DNA of 64,000 nt from Ligula intestinalis (Eukaryota; Platyhelminthes; Cestoda; Diphyllobothriidea; Diphyllobothriidae), in contig JAYGXS010000001.1 in assembly GCA_036362985.1 (NCBI GenBank), positions 18,226,007 to 18,290,006 on the forward strand, given 5' to 3'. This document shows, one piece after another, positions 61,364-64,000 of the stretch (its first letter is position 1; each line of letters starts with the position of its first letter). The translations under genes and the position numbers were made by a program. Under the pieces are notes generated by a model that saw only the letters and a program-made list of their open reading frames with translations, was not told the origin of the DNA and did not search any database.

Positions 61364-64000
61364 CTGTGATAAACAGGAAGCAAAACTATTACGTTATCCG
61401 ATGACTTGAGAGGAAGAGAGTCTATGGCATTGCTAAAAATGTTTATGACAGCTTTCGTTTTGTTGGTTCAATTCATTGCAGAAACTAAATAATTGACATA
61501 GATCTATACATACCAGTTAAATTGCCACATTGGACACGGATTGCACAGGAGGCTTTGTGTAACATTAACTTACGTTTGCGTTAAAGTTGCGCTGTATATA
61601 AGATTCCTAAAACCTGTTTTTTGTGCATTTATTGTTTCTGTCTCGAAATAAACTACATATTCGCTGGCCAATTGGTAAGGTTGCGAGCATTATATTCATT
61701 TCATTCTTAGGGGAAGGCAATCAATAGGGCTAGAGTGAACGAAGCTTTTTTGACTTTAAAAAGCAAAATCCGCGTCCTTAACTATGGCAAAGTATCAAAT
61801 TTGGCAACTCATGGCAAAATATCCCTAACATCAGTGGCGTAAGCGAATTCGACCATTCATGCTGAGTGTCAGAACAATAAAAGAAGTCAAGTTCATGTCG
61901 GAAACTGCCCCTACATGGGCAATAGAGAAAGCAATGCTCCCATGTTAGCAGTGGCATCTTAATGTTTAAAATGTGACTTATATTTATTAAAAGTGTTTCA
62001 ATGCCCACCATTGTAAGTGCTGGACACTCAAAGGACAGAAAATGCTTTATACGAACCTCGAGGTGCTGCACCTCTTCGGAACTTTTTGTCTGCAATTTTC
62101 ATAATTCCAGCATGCAAGAACAAACTCCGCCCCCTTTGTTAAGAAAGCGCAATTTTGATCATTACCATTCATCAGACAAATAGAAAATTGGACGCCTCGG
62201 CGTTCATAGGTGCCAATTTAAGTATAACTTTCATTTTGCCCGCAACTGCAATAGAAATATAGAACAAGAGCAGTTTCCACCTCTGATCAGTCTTCAGACA
62301 GTGCTCTTACTCCGTTAGTTAACGCTAACCTGCAAGCTTGATTTATCAGAAACACGCATTTCTGACGCCAAAATGCCCTCTTGCTGTAGCGCCTTTTTTG
62401 TATTGAAAGCATCTTTTTATTGTAGCAATGAGGAATCGGTCACTAAAATGCCCCCCGAATAAGCAAATATTCAGTTTATGCAGTGCTTTATTATAATTCA
62501 AGTAAATCAAGGAAAATATGAAGTGATTTCTATTACCGTATGAAGAGGCAGAATTTTAATAAAATGAGCCACACACTCATGAGCCTTATCCTAAGAATAT
62601 TTATACCTGTGATAAGGCCTAAACGGCGCTTTATCCGTAAAGCACTAACAAAACCTAACTGCACTTGCATGTTACGATTGGAACTAGCCATGTCAACGGT
62701 CTTTCGTAAGGATGGATGGTAGACTTTTCATTTATTTCCCCAAACAGCATGCCAAAACTCCATCCTGGGCACTAGAGAGGAAGAGAATTCAAATGAAGAA
62801 GTAGTGCGTAAAAAAGTAGAAAAAAGTAGAAATGGTTATTTAGATAATATAATTTTTGGCAATAGACAACCGCGCTTTTAAAAATATTTGTAACTATGCA
62901 CATATCAGAAACTGTTTAAATTTTCGAAAAAATGCAAAGAACTACAAAGTTCTGAGATTAAAGAAAAGTGACGGAAAAAATATAATAATAAACACATGTC
63001 ATTAATAAATCTAATACAAGACTACAAACTAAACTAAAACTACGGTAGACTTACTCGAGAAAGCTAAACTTAAAAAGGCTTAACTAACGAGACTTAAACT
63101 AATCGAAAACTTAAGAACAAACTAAAAAATATCTAAAACTAAACAGAAAATCGAGCAAACTATAATTTTCTCTTTTTTTATGGCGAGCTTTTTGCTGCCA
63201 AACATTAGCTTGTTTTAAAGATTTTGGGGAACTTAATTAACCTTCCATCGGCTCGAGGAGACAATTTGGATGTGGGTGGACGAAGAACAGAGGGAAGCCG
63301 ATCCATCCCATGGTAAGCTAAATATGACACGTAAAAGCTACCACCAGACGCTCAAAAGCACAAATGCTTATTTTGCCGACCGACGTCAAAGCTTGTTACT
63401 CCGTCGAAAAGACGATCAGGCTACAATAATCGGTAATCTTAAGTATGGACTCTGCAGTACCTCTCAACTACGCGCGATTGTATTCCATGTTGGGTGACAA
63501 GGTAGTATCAGACTGCGCTTGATATCAGCCCCAATTACGCTGATTCGTAGTGATCATTGGCATACAGGAGAGTGGGACATTGAGATCGGTTAACATTCAA
63601 TAATAATTAAGTTTCTCAATATAAAAAACCAGCGCGGTAACAATCCAAATGTGGAAGGAAAGTTATTACTTCAGACCACGAACCAAAGGCAGCTAGTAAT
63701 ATTTCGCTTGTAATGCTGGCTTTGTGATATTGTCGAGTTCTGTGAGTTCCAGGATTATCAGCTGCAGCCTATGCTTGCAGTGACAGGAACTAGGTCATCT
63801 ATGCTATGTATGATAAGCAGTTTGGCCGTGTCCGGCTCCATAACCCGCCTACTTCCGGTCTATTTGACTCTGACATCAGAAAGGCCAAGGAGGGTTCTAT
63901 GCGGCAATACAGGTTAATGCTGAGAGTCGAGAGCGATTGCAGGTGTCTTGAACTGACGTCGCCAATGCTTGAAAATTCATTAAGCTTTTTAACTTACTGT
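61364..64000. other. AT-rich sequence, nothing recognised
   Basis: Includes an A-rich, CTAAAC-like low-complexity tract at about 63000-63160. The final 750 bases are less AT-rich and may be a decayed repeat; no motif was recognised. Confidence 0.4.

Noticed and set aside
63000..63160. Telomere-like CTAAAC repeats
   Set aside because: The tract is irregular A-rich low-complexity sequence, not a tandem array of a fixed unit.

Overview
This window looks like nuclear DNA of a parasitic flatworm, most likely a tapeworm of the diphyllobothriidean type (Spirometra / Schistocephalus / Dibothriocephalus group). The reasons are AT-rich, gene-poor sequence, one protocadherin gene with a huge intron, and many decayed Penelope-like element (PLE), RTE-like LINE and tRNA-derived SINE relics of kinds I recall from those genomes. 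The species is inference. No bacterial-style operons, rRNA genes or CRISPR arrays are seen.

The one confident host gene is a delta-type protocadherin on the minus strand. Its large 5' coding exon (42918 down to 39561) encodes a signal peptide, seven cadherin repeats, a transmembrane helix and a short basic juxtamembrane tail. A phase-matched acceptor at 14017/14018 opens a 375-residue terminal exon (14016 to 12887) that I read as the cytoplasmic domain. If so, about 25.5 kb (14017-39560) is intron, and the protein is about 1495 residues.

Region by region: 1-5.9 kb holds relics of PLE reverse transcriptase (2.2-2.7 kb) and PLE GIY-YIG endonuclease (3.6-4.1 kb), a tRNA-like SINE half, hammerhead-like motifs and a 10-base N gap. 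7.0-7.5 kb holds a composite of two divergent tRNA-like heads. 10.25-10.78 kb holds two tandem 263-bp repeats separated by (TA)n, each with a hammerhead ribozyme core. 12.9-43 kb is the protocadherin locus. Its intron carries a hammerhead-bearing SINE-like repeat (18.7-19.1 and 22.6-23.0 kb), a LINE tail (20.0-20.5 kb), a PLE fragment between inverted terminal repeats (28.06-28.87 kb) and one small ORF that could encode a secreted cysteine-rich protein (32.9-33.2 kb). 43.9-64 kb is mostly unrecognised AT-rich DNA with three further PLE relics (50.3, 51.7-52.3 and 52.9-53.1 kb), a second composite tRNA-like pair (49.6-50.0 kb) and a palindrome (55.9 kb).

The most interesting theme is self-cleaving RNA. 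Two loci fold on paper into complete minimal type I hammerhead ribozymes (stems I, II and III, the conserved CUGAUGA and GAAA cores, and a legal NUH cleavage site). Several other repeat families share a CUGANGA...GAAA core without a visible stem III. Hammerheads in PLEs and in small non-autonomous 'retrozymes' are established knowledge; these particular families and their arrangement deserve checking.
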